A stretch of 64,000 nt of DNA from an uncultured Altererythrobacter sp. (lineage in GTDB: Bacteria > Pseudomonadota > Alphaproteobacteria > Sphingomonadales > Sphingomonadaceae): contig CAJXJY010000005.1 of NCBI GenBank assembly GCA_913055875.1, forward strand, positions 204,989 through 268,988, in the 5' to 3' direction. Below, one piece after another: positions 34,357-43,676 of this stretch. The notes beneath the pieces were generated by a model that was given only the letters and a program-made list of their open reading frames with translations, ran no database searches and had not been told where the DNA came from. Position 1 is the stretch's first letter. Each line of letters opens with the position of its first letter. The translations under genes were made by a program, and so were the position numbers.

Positions 34357-35772
34357 ATGACCTATGACCGCCGCACCGTTCTGCGCGGCAGCGCAGCCAC
34401 CTTTATGGCCTTTTCCGCGCTCGCCTGCGGCAGCACGGCCAACAGCCGCAGCGCCAATGCCGGGCTCGACCTGATCGAGGATCCGCAAGGAATGCTCGAT
34501 CTGCCGGAGGGCTTTTCCTACCGCTTGCTGACGCGAACCGGCAAGCCGATGAGCGACGGGCTGATGACGCCGGGGCGGCCCGACGGCATGGCCTGTTTCG
34601 CGCACGACAGCGATCCGGGCAAGATCGTGCTGGTGCGCAATCACGAGAATTTCGCCGACATGTCGCACGGCATGCCGTTCGGCGAGGGCAATGCGCTGCT
34701 GTCGCGCGTTCCCGACGGCAAGCTCTACGATGCGCGCCGCTACGACGGCAGCAAAGGCGTACCGTTCTATGGGGGGACCTCGACCCTGGTGGTGGACATG
34801 GCGAGCGGCGAAGTGGTGCGCGATCACCTCTCCTTGATCGGCACCGTCGGCAATTGCGCGGGCGGGGCGACGCCGTGGGGCAGCTGGCTCTCCTGCGAAG
34901 AGCAGATGCTCAAGCCCGGCGAAGAGGATGCGCAGCAGTTGCACGGCTTCGTGTTCGAAGTGCCTGCGACCGCGACCGGGCTGGTCGACCCGGTACCGCT
35001 GAAGGCGATGGGCCGCTTCGCGCACGAGGCGACCGCGACCGATCCCGCGAGCGGTATCGTCTACCAGACCGAGGACAGCCACACCGGCCTGTTCTACCGT
35101 TTCATCCCCGACGTGCCCGGCGAACTGGCGCGCGGCGGGCGGCTGCAGGCGCTCGCGATCGCCGGCGACGACAGCGCCGACCTGCGCAACTGGCCGCTCG
35201 ACTGGAGCCGGCCCAACGCGCGCAAGGTCGCGGTCGGCGAGACGCTGCCGGTCCGCTGGATCGACATGGACGACGTCGAATCGCCCGATGCCGATCTCGC
35301 CGCGCGCGGTTTCGCCGCCGGTGCGGCGATGTTCAGCCGCGGTGAAGGCATGGGCTTCGGCACGCAGGCCGACGGGCGCGCGGCAGTGTTCTTCAACTCG
35401 ACGCAGGGCGGTTATTTCGGCACCGGCCAGGTGTGGCGCCACGATCCCGCCCCGGACGGCAGCGAGGGCGGCGGCACGCTGACGCTGCTCTACGAGAGCC
35501 CCGGTCCGGACACGCTCGACCTGTGCGACAATCTCGCGGTCTCGCCTTGGGGCGACCTGATCCTGTGCGAGGACGGACGCGGCGACAATTTCCTTCGTGG
35601 GCTGACGCCCGAAGGCACGATCTACGATCTGGCGCGCAACGCGCACGAGGACCGCGCCGAATTCTGCGGCGCCTGCTTTTCGCCCGACGGCTCGACCCTG
35701 TTCGTCAACGTGCAGGAGCCGGGCTTCACCTACGCGATCACCGGGCCTTGGGAGCGTTTGCGGACATCGTGA
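34357..35772 (+). CDS. Tat-exported PhoX-like (DUF839) phosphatase family protein
   Basis: 471 residues. The N terminus has a twin-arginine signal ('YDRRTVLRGSAATFMAFSA'). The mature part is a beta-propeller of the DUF839/PhoX family, with 'GNCAGGATPWGSWLSCEEQ', 'ALDPASG'-like loops and 'SPWGDLILCEDGRG'. PhoX enzymes are calcium/iron-dependent periplasmic phosphatases, but many DUF839 proteins lack proven activity, so phosphatase function is an inference. ATG at 34357 has a GGGGAGGG ribosome site. Its stop overlaps the start of the next gene. Confidence 0.9.
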   Translation: MTYDRRTVLRGSAATFMAFSALACGSTANSRSANAGLDLIEDPQGMLDLPEGFSYRLLTRTGKPMSDGLMTPGRPDGMACFAHDSDPGKIVLVRNHENFADMSHGMPFGEGNALLSRVPDGKLYDARRYDGSKGVPFYGGTSTLVVDMASGEVVRDHLSLIGTVGNCAGGATPWGSWLSCEEQMLKPGEEDAQQLHGFVFEVPATATGLVDPVPLKAMGRFAHEATATDPASGIVYQTEDSHTGLFYRFIPDVPGELARGGRLQALAIAGDDSADLRNWPLDWSRPNARKVAVGETLPVRWIDMDDVESPDADLAARGFAAGAAMFSRGEGMGFGTQADGRAAVFFNSTQGGYFGTGQVWRHDPAPDGSEGGGTLTLLYESPGPDTLDLCDNLAVSPWGDLILCEDGRGDNFLRGLTPEGTIYDLARNAHEDRAEFCGACFSPDGSTLFVNVQEPGFTYAITGPWERLRTS

Positions 35773-36710
35773 CGGAGAAGCGCATACTGGCTGCGAGCGC
35801 CGCCTGCCTGGCGCTGTCCCAGCCGCTGGCAGCACAGGACCTGCCGCAGGTCGAGGCGCTCGATCCGTCGAGCAGGACCTATCCCAACCTCTCGCCGGAC
35901 GGCCGCTATCTGCTCTATTCCGAAGGCGAGGGTTTCGCGCTCGACATCTATCGCCGCGACCTCGAGACCGGCGCGGTGTTGCGGCTCACCGCGTCCCCGC
36001 ACGAGGATAGCGCCGCGAGCTGGTCGCCCGACGGGCAGTGGATCGCGTTCCAGCGCGAGACCGCAGACGGCAATCGCGATATCTGGCTGATCCGCGCCGA
36101 CGGGTCGGAGCCGCGCAACTTCAGCGCCACCCCCGGTATCGGCGAGCAGCATCCGCGCTTCACGCCCGACGGGACTGCGATCCTGCACGACGGCAATCGC
36201 CACGACGACGGGGTCGAGGGCGGACTGGAGAATTACGAAATCTATCGCGTTCCGCTGGCCGGGGGCGCACCCGAGCGGCTGACGGGCAATCCGCACTGGG
36301 ATCTCTATCCCGCCCCGGCTCCGGACGGACGCGCGATGGCCTGGGTCCGCGCGCTTCCGGTGACCGACAAGGATCGGCCCGATTTCGATGTCTTCATGAC
36401 CGATTTCGACAGCGGCGAAACGCGCAATCTGTCGGACAGCCCCGGCTACGATACCACTCCGGACTGGTCGCCGACCGGAGAGTGGATCGTGTTCGCCTCC
36501 GATCGCGGCGCCGAGCGCTACGGTCGCACCGACCTCTACCTGATCCGCCCCGACGGCACCGACCTGCGCCGGGTGACCGACAACGGCGGAACGTCGATGG
36601 CCTTCACGCGGCCACGCTTCGCACCCGACGGCCGCTCGCTCCTCGCCAGCCGCAGCGTAGCCGGAGTGACCGATATCGTGCGGATCGAACTCGGCGAGTT
36701 GCTCGACTAG
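35769..36710 (+). CDS. TolB-like WD40/PD40 beta-propeller protein, exported
   Basis: 313 residues. GTG at 35769 overlaps the PhoX-like stop (GTGA). A signal peptide (about 1-21, ending AAAQ) is followed by repeated PD40 units: 'YPNLSPDGRYLLYSEG', 'ASWSPDGQWIAFQRE', 'PRFTPDGTAILHDG', 'PDWSPTGEWIVFASD' and 'PRFAPDGRSLLASRS'. This is a periplasmic six-bladed propeller like TolB's C-terminal domain, a protein-interaction scaffold. Translational coupling with the PhoX-like protein suggests a shared function. It ends 4 bases into a convergent hydrolase gene. Confidence 0.88.
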   Translation: MTEKRILAASAACLALSQPLAAQDLPQVEALDPSSRTYPNLSPDGRYLLYSEGEGFALDIYRRDLETGAVLRLTASPHEDSAASWSPDGQWIAFQRETADGNRDIWLIRADGSEPRNFSATPGIGEQHPRFTPDGTAILHDGNRHDDGVEGGLENYEIYRVPLAGGAPERLTGNPHWDLYPAPAPDGRAMAWVRALPVTDKDRPDFDVFMTDFDSGETRNLSDSPGYDTTPDWSPTGEWIVFASDRGAERYGRTDLYLIRPDGTDLRRVTDNGGTSMAFTRPRFAPDGRSLLASRSVAGVTDIVRIELGELLD

Positions 36711-38089
36711 CGCCGCGCGCCCGGGGTGCAATCCGCCGACGGCCCTGTCAGGCCGCGCTGTTCCAGCCAAGATTTCAGCCCGCCGAAGAACTGCGGTGAG
36801 AGGACCGGTTTTCCCTCCTCTCCTTCGACGATGAAGGAATGCGGCGCGTCGGCGATGACCTGCACCGTCTGGTCGCGCCCGGGCGACTCGGCAAACGCCC
36901 GCAGCAGCGCCTCGCGCGTCGCCACGAACGGTACCGCCTCGTCGCGCTCGCCGAGCTGCCACAGGATCGGGAGCGCGGATCGGCGCAGTTCGGGCAGGGG
37001 TGTCTCGGCAAGGTTGCGACCGGCCCAGCTCCACCAGCGATCCGACCACGCTGCGCTGATCGGCTCGTCGCCGAACACGCTGCGGTACCAGCCAAAGTCG
37101 CGATAGGGGCCGGTCAGCAGGTCGGCCTCCGACTTGGGCCGCCCGGCCTGCGCCAGCCGGTAGAGTTCGCGATAGAGCATCATCGCATTGTTCGCTCCGG
37201 CCCGGTCGAGTTCGTCGTGGGGGAGCTCCATGCGGATTTCGTGCATGACGGTATCCAGCTGCGTCAGCGCCGCGCCCGCGCGCAGGAGCAGGAAATCGGT
37301 GGCGGGCGCGAGCGCGGCGGCTTCGGGCGCCACCCAGCCACCCTGGCTCGATCCGAACAGCCCGATCCGGTCGCCGTCGATGTCGCGGCGCGCGGCCCCG
37401 AATTCCACCGCTGCGGCGGCATCCTGGGCCATTTCGTCGATGTCGGGCTCGCGCCATGCCGAATCGTCGGCAGTGTAGCCGCGCTTGTCGTAGGCGAGCA
37501 CCGCCATGCCGAGCCGGACGAAGAACAGATGGTAGGTGCCGCCATAGCGGTTGACGGGCCCGGACCCGTGGACGGAGACGACCAGCGGATGCGGTCCCGG
37601 ACAGGGGGGCAGCAACAGCCGGCCCTCCAGTTCGGTGCCGTCGGCGGACGCGAAGCCGACCGTTTCGCTCCGATGAGGAAGGATGCGCGCGCCGCGGCGC
37701 ACCGGCTCGCCCTCCGCGCGCCATTCGAGGCGGTCGTAACCATCGGCATCGCGATAGAACTCGATTTCGAGCGCAGGCGCCGTTTCGGCACCCGGTCCCA
37801 GCGGCAGCGCCTCGAAGCGATCGCTCGACCCGATCCGGCGAAACACGCCCCCGAAATCGGGGCGGTCGGTATCGATGTAGAGAAACATCGTAAACCCGCC
37901 TTCGACGAAGCGTCCCCCGGTGACGACGTGGCCGTCGTCGAGCCGGAAGGTCCCGTCGTATCGTTCGGCATCGGGCAGGGTCTCGGCTGCAAGCGGGGCG
38001 GCAAGCAGTGCGAGCAATGCGAGGAGGATTGGCAGCGATGCTTTGATGATGAGCGATTTCCGTCTTCGGCGTAGCAAAATTGGTAACAC
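36707..38089 (-). CDS. Exported alpha/beta hydrolase (dipeptidyl-peptidase-like fold)
   Basis: 460 residues. The N-terminal signal follows an arginine-rich start and is cleaved near 'APLAAE'. An N-terminal lipocalin-like or beta domain (about 40-150) precedes the hydrolase. The nucleophile elbow is GSSQGG (Ser248), the acid is probably Asp in 'QLGERDEAVPF', and the His is in 'ADAPHSF'. 'VSVHGSGPVNR' is the oxyanion region. This resembles the acyl-peptidase/esterase group often annotated as alpha/beta hydrolase with a DUF3887-like front. Substrate unknown. Downstream of the PQQ dehydrogenase gene on the same strand. Confidence 0.85.
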   Translation of the reverse strand: MLPILLRRRRKSLIIKASLPILLALLALLAAPLAAETLPDAERYDGTFRLDDGHVVTGGRFVEGGFTMFLYIDTDRPDFGGVFRRIGSSDRFEALPLGPGAETAPALEIEFYRDADGYDRLEWRAEGEPVRRGARILPHRSETVGFASADGTELEGRLLLPPCPGPHPLVVSVHGSGPVNRYGGTYHLFFVRLGMAVLAYDKRGYTADDSAWREPDIDEMAQDAAAAVEFGAARRDIDGDRIGLFGSSQGGWVAPEAAALAPATDFLLLRAGAALTQLDTVMHEIRMELPHDELDRAGANNAMMLYRELYRLAQAGRPKSEADLLTGPYRDFGWYRSVFGDEPISAAWSDRWWSWAGRNLAETPLPELRRSALPILWQLGERDEAVPFVATREALLRAFAESPGRDQTVQVIADAPHSFIVEGEEGKPVLSPQFFGGLKSWLEQRGLTGPSADCTPGARR

Positions 38090-38162
38090 ACCAGCCCCGA
38101 CGGGTCACCCGCAGCCGGAAGCGGCGAGCGGATCGCGGTCGCGCTGATTCATCTCCTCATCC

Positions 38163-40298
38163 CTATTTCACCCCGCCATCCTTGTCCTGGTTGGCGCGGA
38201 AGATCACGTATTCGCGGATCGCGTCCATCTCCTCCTTCGTCAGCGAGCCGGCGAAGCTCGCCATGCCGTTGGCCGAGAGAATCCCGTCATGGACCACCGC
38301 GAGCCACGCGTCGCGGTTCTGCAGCGCGCCGCTGCGCCTGAGGTCGGGCAGCACGGTCGAGCCGACCGCCGCCGGGGCGTGGCACACCGCGCAATAGCGT
38401 GCATAGTGGCGCCCGCCCGCCGCGATCGTCTCCGCACTCGCGCGCGAGGGGGGCGGGTCGAGCGGAATCTCGGCGAGTTCGGGCGCGGCGGGCAATTCGC
38501 CGGTCGCGCCGAGCTTGAACACGAGCAGGCGGCTGACATTGCGCACCGGCTCGAGCCGGTCGATGATCTCGCCGTCGACCGAGAGCGCATAGGCGCCGCC
38601 CCAGCCGGCCAGCACCGCGACATATTGCTCGCCGTCGACCGTATAGGTGATCGGCGGCGCGACCACGCCCGTCTGCGCCGCGAAGCTCCACAGCTTGCGT
38701 CCGTCCTTGGCGGCATAGGCGTTGAACTCGCTCCCCGCGGTCCCCTGGAACACCAGCCCGCCGCCGGTGGCCAGCAATCCGCCGTTCCACGGTCCGGGAT
38801 GCTGCACCGTCCAGCGCGGTTCCTGCGCCACCGGGTCCCACGCCACCAGCATGCCCTTGAGCGTACCCGCGACCTCGCGCCGCATGCCGAGATCGGGCGG
38901 CAGGTCGCCCGCGCCGAGATCGAAGCCGACATTGAAGCCGCGCTTGCGGTCGGGCTTCCAGTTCGCCTCGGGCGCGTACATCATCGCCGCCTCGAAGGCC
39001 GGGATGTAGACGAGGTTCTCGACCGGGCTGTAGGCCATCGGGTGCCAGTTGTGCCCGCCGAGCGCGCCGGGCGTGACGAGGGCGGGCTGGCCGGTCTTGT
39101 CGATTCGCGTTTCGGGATTCTCGATCGGGCGGCCGTCCTCGTCGATCCCGGTCGCCCAGTTGACCGTCACGTAGGGCTTGGCGCTGATGAATTCGCCCGT
39201 CGCGCGGTCGAGTACGTAGAAGAAGCCGTTCTTGGGTGCCTGCATCAGCACCTGCCGCTTCTCGCCGTCGATCTCCATGTCGGCGAGCACGATGTGCTGG
39301 GTGGCGGTATAGTCCCACGTCTCGCCCGGCGTGGTCTGGTAGTGCCAGACATATTCGCCGGTCTCGGCGCGGATTGCGACGATGCTGGAGAGGTAGAGAT
39401 TGTCGCCCTCGCCGGTGCCGTCCTCGCCGGGCGAGCGATAGGCGCGGTTCCACGGGGACCCGTTGCCGACCCCGATATAGAGCAGGCCGAGTTCGGGATC
39501 GTAGGCCATCGAATCCCACACCGTGCCGCCGCCACCGATACCGCTCTCGCTGCCGAGCACGTCGCCGAACCAGGTTTCGGAGGCCTGCTGCAAATATTCG
39601 GGATCGTCGGAGGAATCGCCGTCGGGCACGGTGTAGAAGCGCCAGATCTCCTCGCCGTCCTCCGCGTCGTAGGCGGCGACATAGCCGCGCACGCCGAACT
39701 CGGCGCCGCCATTGCCGATGATCACCATCCCGTCGATCACGCGCGGCGCGCCGGTGACGGTGTAGCTCTGCTCGGGATCGGTGGTGCGCACTTCCCACTC
39801 GACCGCACCGGTCTCGCGATTCAGCGCGACCAGCCGCCCGTCGAGCGTGCCGAGATAGAGCCGGTCGCCCCACGCGGCGAGCCCGCGATTGACGACGTCG
39901 CAGCACGCCTTGACCGCGGTTTCGCCGGGCACTTCGGGGTCGTATTCCCACAGCGGTTCGCCACTCGCGGCGTCGAAGGCGCGGACCTTGCTCCACGCGG
40001 TAGTGAGGTAGAGCCTGCCGTCCATCACCAGCGGGGTCGCTTCCTGCCCGCGCGCGGTGTCCATGTCGGCGAACCAGGCGAGGCCGAGCTCGCCGACATT
40101 GTCGGTGTTCACCTGGTCGAGCGGGGAGAAGCGCTGTTCGGAATAGGTCCTGCCGTGGGTGATCCAGTTGGCCCAGTCCTCGTCCGCCCCGACCAGCCGC
40201 GCGGCGTCGATGCCGCTGCCGTCCATCTGTCCCACGGCCATGTCGCAGGAGCCCAGCGCGAGGGCTGCCGCCGCGACGAATGCGAAGCGCGTGATCAT
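38163..40298 (-). CDS. PQQ-dependent quinohemoprotein alcohol dehydrogenase
   Basis: 711 residues. Lipobox LGSC (Cys18) suggests membrane anchoring. It has an eight-bladed PQQ propeller with the vicinal disulfide Cys132-Cys133 ('KACCDVVNRG') and tryptophan-docking repeats such as 'GKLWSFAA'. The catalytic Asp is in 'GETWDYTATQ'; the residue two further on is Thr rather than the Asp found in lanthanide-dependent enzymes, so calcium use is inferred. The C-terminal cytochrome c domain carries CAVCH near residue 655. Oxidises alcohols or sugars in the periplasm and passes electrons to the respiratory chain. Divergent from the dienelactone hydrolase gene. Confidence 0.94.
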   Translation of the reverse strand: MITRFAFVAAAALALGSCDMAVGQMDGSGIDAARLVGADEDWANWITHGRTYSEQRFSPLDQVNTDNVGELGLAWFADMDTARGQEATPLVMDGRLYLTTAWSKVRAFDAASGEPLWEYDPEVPGETAVKACCDVVNRGLAAWGDRLYLGTLDGRLVALNRETGAVEWEVRTTDPEQSYTVTGAPRVIDGMVIIGNGGAEFGVRGYVAAYDAEDGEEIWRFYTVPDGDSSDDPEYLQQASETWFGDVLGSESGIGGGGTVWDSMAYDPELGLLYIGVGNGSPWNRAYRSPGEDGTGEGDNLYLSSIVAIRAETGEYVWHYQTTPGETWDYTATQHIVLADMEIDGEKRQVLMQAPKNGFFYVLDRATGEFISAKPYVTVNWATGIDEDGRPIENPETRIDKTGQPALVTPGALGGHNWHPMAYSPVENLVYIPAFEAAMMYAPEANWKPDRKRGFNVGFDLGAGDLPPDLGMRREVAGTLKGMLVAWDPVAQEPRWTVQHPGPWNGGLLATGGGLVFQGTAGSEFNAYAAKDGRKLWSFAAQTGVVAPPITYTVDGEQYVAVLAGWGGAYALSVDGEIIDRLEPVRNVSRLLVFKLGATGELPAAPELAEIPLDPPPSRASAETIAAGGRHYARYCAVCHAPAAVGSTVLPDLRRSGALQNRDAWLAVVHDGILSANGMASFAGSLTKEEMDAIREYVIFRANQDKDGGVK

Positions 40299-40414
40299 GT
40301 CCGTCCTCTCCCGGGCTCGTGAGTGGCCCCTTGCAACCTATCCTGCCGCGTGCGCGGATGCTTGTCCATAAGCCGCGGGCAGCATAGGCTGGCGCGCGAG
40401 AGGAGACACGGACC

Positions 40415-41296
40415 ATGTGCGACGAAGCGAAACTGGCCAGATGGGCGAAGGAGGGGCTGAGCCGCCGCCAGTTCGGCGCGATGACCGGGATGGCCGCGCT
40501 CGCCGCCTGCGCGCCGATGGAAGAGGGCGAGGGCGGCGACATCGCGCTCCCGGCGATGGCCGAGAACACGATCGCCTTCGAGACGCCCGACGGGCGGATG
40601 GACGGGTTCTTCGTCCATCCGGTCTCGGGCCCCTCGCCGGCGGTGCTGCTGTGGCCCGATATCGCGGGCCTGCGCGAAACCAAGCGCGACATGGCGCGGC
40701 GCCTCGCCGGGCGCGGCTATGCGGTGCTGGTAGCGAACCAGTATTACCGCGATGCGCCCGCGCCGATCTGGCAGGACTTCGCCGATTTCGCCGATGGCGG
40801 CTGGCCGCGCGCGCGCGAAATGCGCGGCAAGCTCGATGCCGAGGCGATCATGCGCGATGCCAAGGCCGCGATCGGCTGGCTCGATGCGCAGGCGCCGGTC
40901 GACACCGAGCGCGGTGTCGGCACGCAGGGCTATTGCATGGGCGGCCCGTTCGCGATGTGGACCGCCGCCGCGGCGCCCTCGCGCGTCAAGGCTGCGGCGA
41001 GCTTCCATGGCGGCGGTCTCGTGCGCGACGACAACCCGCTAAGCCCGCACAGGCTGATGGAGCGGATGAAGGCCGCGCTGCTGATCGCGATTGCGCAGGA
41101 CGACGATGCGGAAGCCCCGACGCACAAGACCGTCCTGCGCGAAGCCGCCGATGCCGCCGGGCGCCCGGCTGAAATCGAGGTCTACGCCGGCGATCACGGC
41201 TGGACCGTGCCCGGCAGCCCGTCCTACGCCGAAGCTCCGGCGGAGCGGGCATGGGCCAACCTGCTGGCGCTCTACCAAAGTGCGCTACAGGGCTGA
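40415..41296 (+). CDS. Tat-exported dienelactone hydrolase family protein
   Basis: 293 residues. A twin-arginine signal ('SRRQFGAMTGMAALAAC', Arg17-Arg18) ends in a possible lipobox. The alpha/beta hydrolase core has 'WPDIAGLRETKRDMARRL', nucleophile Cys174 in 'GYCMGG', and the catalytic His in 'GDHGW'. A cysteine nucleophile is the hallmark of dienelactone hydrolases, which open lactone rings. Divergent from the PQQ dehydrogenase with 116 bases between, and 4 bases upstream of a gluconolactonase-like fusion. Inferred role: hydrolysing a product of the periplasmic oxidation. Confidence 0.9.
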   Translation: MCDEAKLARWAKEGLSRRQFGAMTGMAALAACAPMEEGEGGDIALPAMAENTIAFETPDGRMDGFFVHPVSGPSPAVLLWPDIAGLRETKRDMARRLAGRGYAVLVANQYYRDAPAPIWQDFADFADGGWPRAREMRGKLDAEAIMRDAKAAIGWLDAQAPVDTERGVGTQGYCMGGPFAMWTAAAAPSRVKAAASFHGGGLVRDDNPLSPHRLMERMKAALLIAIAQDDDAEAPTHKTVLREAADAAGRPAEIEVYAGDHGWTVPGSPSYAEAPAERAWANLLALYQSALQG

Positions 41297-41300
41297 CCGC

Positions 41301-43460
41301 GTGCGTGTGCGAGACGCAGCGCTGTCGTTCTGTGCTGCGGCGTTGCTTGGCGGCTGCGCGCACACCGCACAGCCCTCCGAGCCGTCGTTCCCGGTCGCGC
41401 CGATTCTGTTCACCGACCGCTTCGAGGCGTCCGAGGGACTGACCTTCAACGGACGCGGCGAACTCTACGTCGGCGCCAACCGCGCGGTTTGGCGGATGAC
41501 GCCCGACGGCGGCGCTGAGAAGATCGCCGAAGTGAGCACCCATCTCGGTCAGGCCGGGATCGGCGAGACCGATATCCTCGCCGCCGATTTCGGGCCGACC
41601 AACGTCTTCAGCGACGGCGAGGGCGGGGCGGCGATCGACGGCGCGGTGTGGCGCATCGCGCCCGACGGCTCGAAACGCGTCGCCGCGACCGGCATTCGCG
41701 ATCCCAACGCCATCGTCGTGATGCCCGGCGGGCAGGTGCTGGTGTCCAACGACGGCACCAATGCGATCTACCGCCTCGCCGGTAACGGCAAGGCCGAGCT
41801 GTGGACCGATGCGGTGCCGTTTCCCAACGGCATGGTCGTCTCGCAGGACGGGCGAACGGTCTACGCCGCGCAGATATTCTCCGCCATCGGACCGGTGGTG
41901 TTCGACGGCGGGCTGTGGGCGATCGAGGTGCTGGCGAACGGCGATGCCGGAGCGGCGCGCCGCGTTGCGGATACCGGTGCGAGCGGGGCGGACGGACTCG
42001 CGATCGACCGGCTCGGCCGGGTCTATATCGCCGACAACCAGAACGGCCGCATCCTGCGCTACGATCCGGAGAGCGGCGCGGTGGCAGTGATCGCCGAGGG
42101 CATGCCAAACGTCGCCAGCCTCGTCTTCGGCGAAGGCGATTTCGACCATCGCTCGCTCTATGCGACGACGACCTTCCGCGGCGGGGGGAAGCTGTGGCGT
42201 ATACCCGTCGGTATCGAAGGCGCGGAAGTCGGCCGCGCGGATATTCTCGCAGGCGCGCAGTCCGCACAATTCGAACTCGATTGCGGGCGGATCGACCGGA
42301 TGCTCGAGGGCGCGGTCGCCGAAGGCCGCACCGTCGGCGCCTCGGCGCTGGTGTGGAAGGACGGCGCCGAGGCCTGCTTCGAGCAAGCCGGCGCGGCCGA
42401 CCGCGAGGCGGGCAGGCCGTTCGCGCGCGACACGCTGGTGCAGATCTTCTCGATGACCAAGCCGGTCACCGGTGTCGCGCTGATGCAATTGTGGGAGCAG
42501 GGCAAGTTCGGGCTCGACGATCCGCTCGAACGGCACCTGCCGCAATTCGCCGGAACGCAGGTGTTCGACCATGTCGGCGAGGACGGCGAAATCGTCACAA
42601 GGCCGCCCGGCCGCAAGATCACCGTCCGCGACGTGCTGCGGCACACGGCGGGCTTCACCTACGGCAATGCCGGCCACCCGAGCGATCCGGTGTGGGACGA
42701 GCTGGAGCCGCTGTCGGCGGACCACACGCTGGCCGAATTCGCCGACCGCATGGCGCAGGTGCCGCTGCTCTACGATCCGGGCACGCACTGGCACTACAGC
42801 GCCGGGGTCGACGTCCAGGCGCGGCTGGTCGAGGTGCTCTCGGGGCAGGACTTCGCCGACTATGTGCGCGAACATATCTTCGCGCCGCTCGGGATGGCGG
42901 ACAGCGGCTGGAAGCGCGGCGAGGCCGACTTGCCGCGGCTCGCGCGGATCTACGTCGCCGGGGGCGAGGGCGCGCTCAAACCGATGCCGCGCGAGAGCTG
43001 GCTCGAGCCCAATTTCAAGGGCAAGCCGATGACGATGGGCGGCTCGGGCATCGTCACCACGGTCGACGACTATATGCGCTTCGCGCGCATGCTGCTCGGC
43101 GAGGGAACGCTCGACGGGGTGCGGATCCTGAAGCCTTCGACGGTGCGCCTGATGGCGACCGACCATCTCGACCCGCGCATTCCGGCGGCGAACCGGTTGT
43201 GGTTGCCGGGCAAGGGCAGCGGCGGGTTCGGGTTCGATGTCTTCGTCCGTACCGCGCAACCGCAAACACCGCAGGAAAACCGCGGCGCGGTCGGCGAATT
43301 CTTCTGGGACGGCTATCCCTCGATGCTGTTCTGGGTCGATCCGGTGAACGATATGGCGGTGGTGTTCGCGACGCAGAAGGTGCCGTTCGACAACGCGCTC
43401 CATCACGATTTCCGCGATGCGGTGTATGGCGCGGACTATCTCGGGCCGGAGGGGGACTGA
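41301..43460 (+). CDS. Fusion of SMP-30/gluconolactonase-like propeller and beta-lactamase-like hydrolase, lipoprotein
   Basis: 719 residues. GTG at 41301 is chosen because ACAGGG precedes it; an in-frame GTG at 41280 is an alternative. The signal ends in lipobox LLGGC (Cys19). Residues about 35-320 form an SMP-30/gluconolactonase-type propeller ('EGLTFNGRGELYVGANRAVW', 'GADGLAIDRLGRVYIADNQNG'). Residues about 330-715 form a class C beta-lactamase/esterase domain with SxxK at Ser384-Lys387 ('FSMTKPVTG') and Tyr499 in 'HYSAG'. Such serine domains are often esterases or D-aminopeptidases rather than drug resistance enzymes. Both domains look intact. Likely cotranscribed with the upstream dienelactone hydrolase. 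Confidence 0.88.
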   Translation: MRVRDAALSFCAAALLGGCAHTAQPSEPSFPVAPILFTDRFEASEGLTFNGRGELYVGANRAVWRMTPDGGAEKIAEVSTHLGQAGIGETDILAADFGPTNVFSDGEGGAAIDGAVWRIAPDGSKRVAATGIRDPNAIVVMPGGQVLVSNDGTNAIYRLAGNGKAELWTDAVPFPNGMVVSQDGRTVYAAQIFSAIGPVVFDGGLWAIEVLANGDAGAARRVADTGASGADGLAIDRLGRVYIADNQNGRILRYDPESGAVAVIAEGMPNVASLVFGEGDFDHRSLYATTTFRGGGKLWRIPVGIEGAEVGRADILAGAQSAQFELDCGRIDRMLEGAVAEGRTVGASALVWKDGAEACFEQAGAADREAGRPFARDTLVQIFSMTKPVTGVALMQLWEQGKFGLDDPLERHLPQFAGTQVFDHVGEDGEIVTRPPGRKITVRDVLRHTAGFTYGNAGHPSDPVWDELEPLSADHTLAEFADRMAQVPLLYDPGTHWHYSAGVDVQARLVEVLSGQDFADYVREHIFAPLGMADSGWKRGEADLPRLARIYVAGGEGALKPMPRESWLEPNFKGKPMTMGGSGIVTTVDDYMRFARMLLGEGTLDGVRILKPSTVRLMATDHLDPRIPAANRLWLPGKGSGGFGFDVFVRTAQPQTPQENRGAVGEFFWDGYPSMLFWVDPVNDMAVVFATQKVPFDNALHHDFRDAVYGADYLGPEGD

Positions 43461-43569
43461 GCGCACCGCCAACCCCCGAGCATCCATCGAACGAGATTTT
43501 CCTGTCCTACAGGCGCCCGAATCGCCTAGGCTGCCGGCGCTCTTTCGCACCGTGAATCGCCTTCGCACC

Positions 43570-43594
43570 AAGCCCCGCCATCCCGGCGGGGCTT
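43570..43594. terminator. Possible bidirectional terminator between convergent genes
   Basis: Perfect 10-bp stem AAGCCCCGCC / GGCGGGGCTT with a 5-base loop, between the end of the fusion hydrolase and the end of the response-regulator gene. No clear T tract on either strand. The rest of 43461-43676 shows no gene. Confidence 0.55.
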
Positions 43595-43676
43595 TGCGGT
43601 TTGACGCGCTCCTTTGGGATTCAATTTATGCCGTGCAGCGGATGTATTTCATCAACTTGCACGCGGCGCAATCGAC

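Noticed and set aside
38287..40692. 801-codon second open frame on the minus strand overlapping the PQQ dehydrogenase gene
   Set aside because: Arg/Gly/Ala-rich frame shadow of the real gene, which has heme, PQQ and disulfide motifs.
41301..43460. Antibiotic-resistance beta-lactamase
   Set aside because: The SxxK/Tyr domain belongs to the broad esterase/peptidase-like class C group, and the fusion and neighbours point to metabolism.
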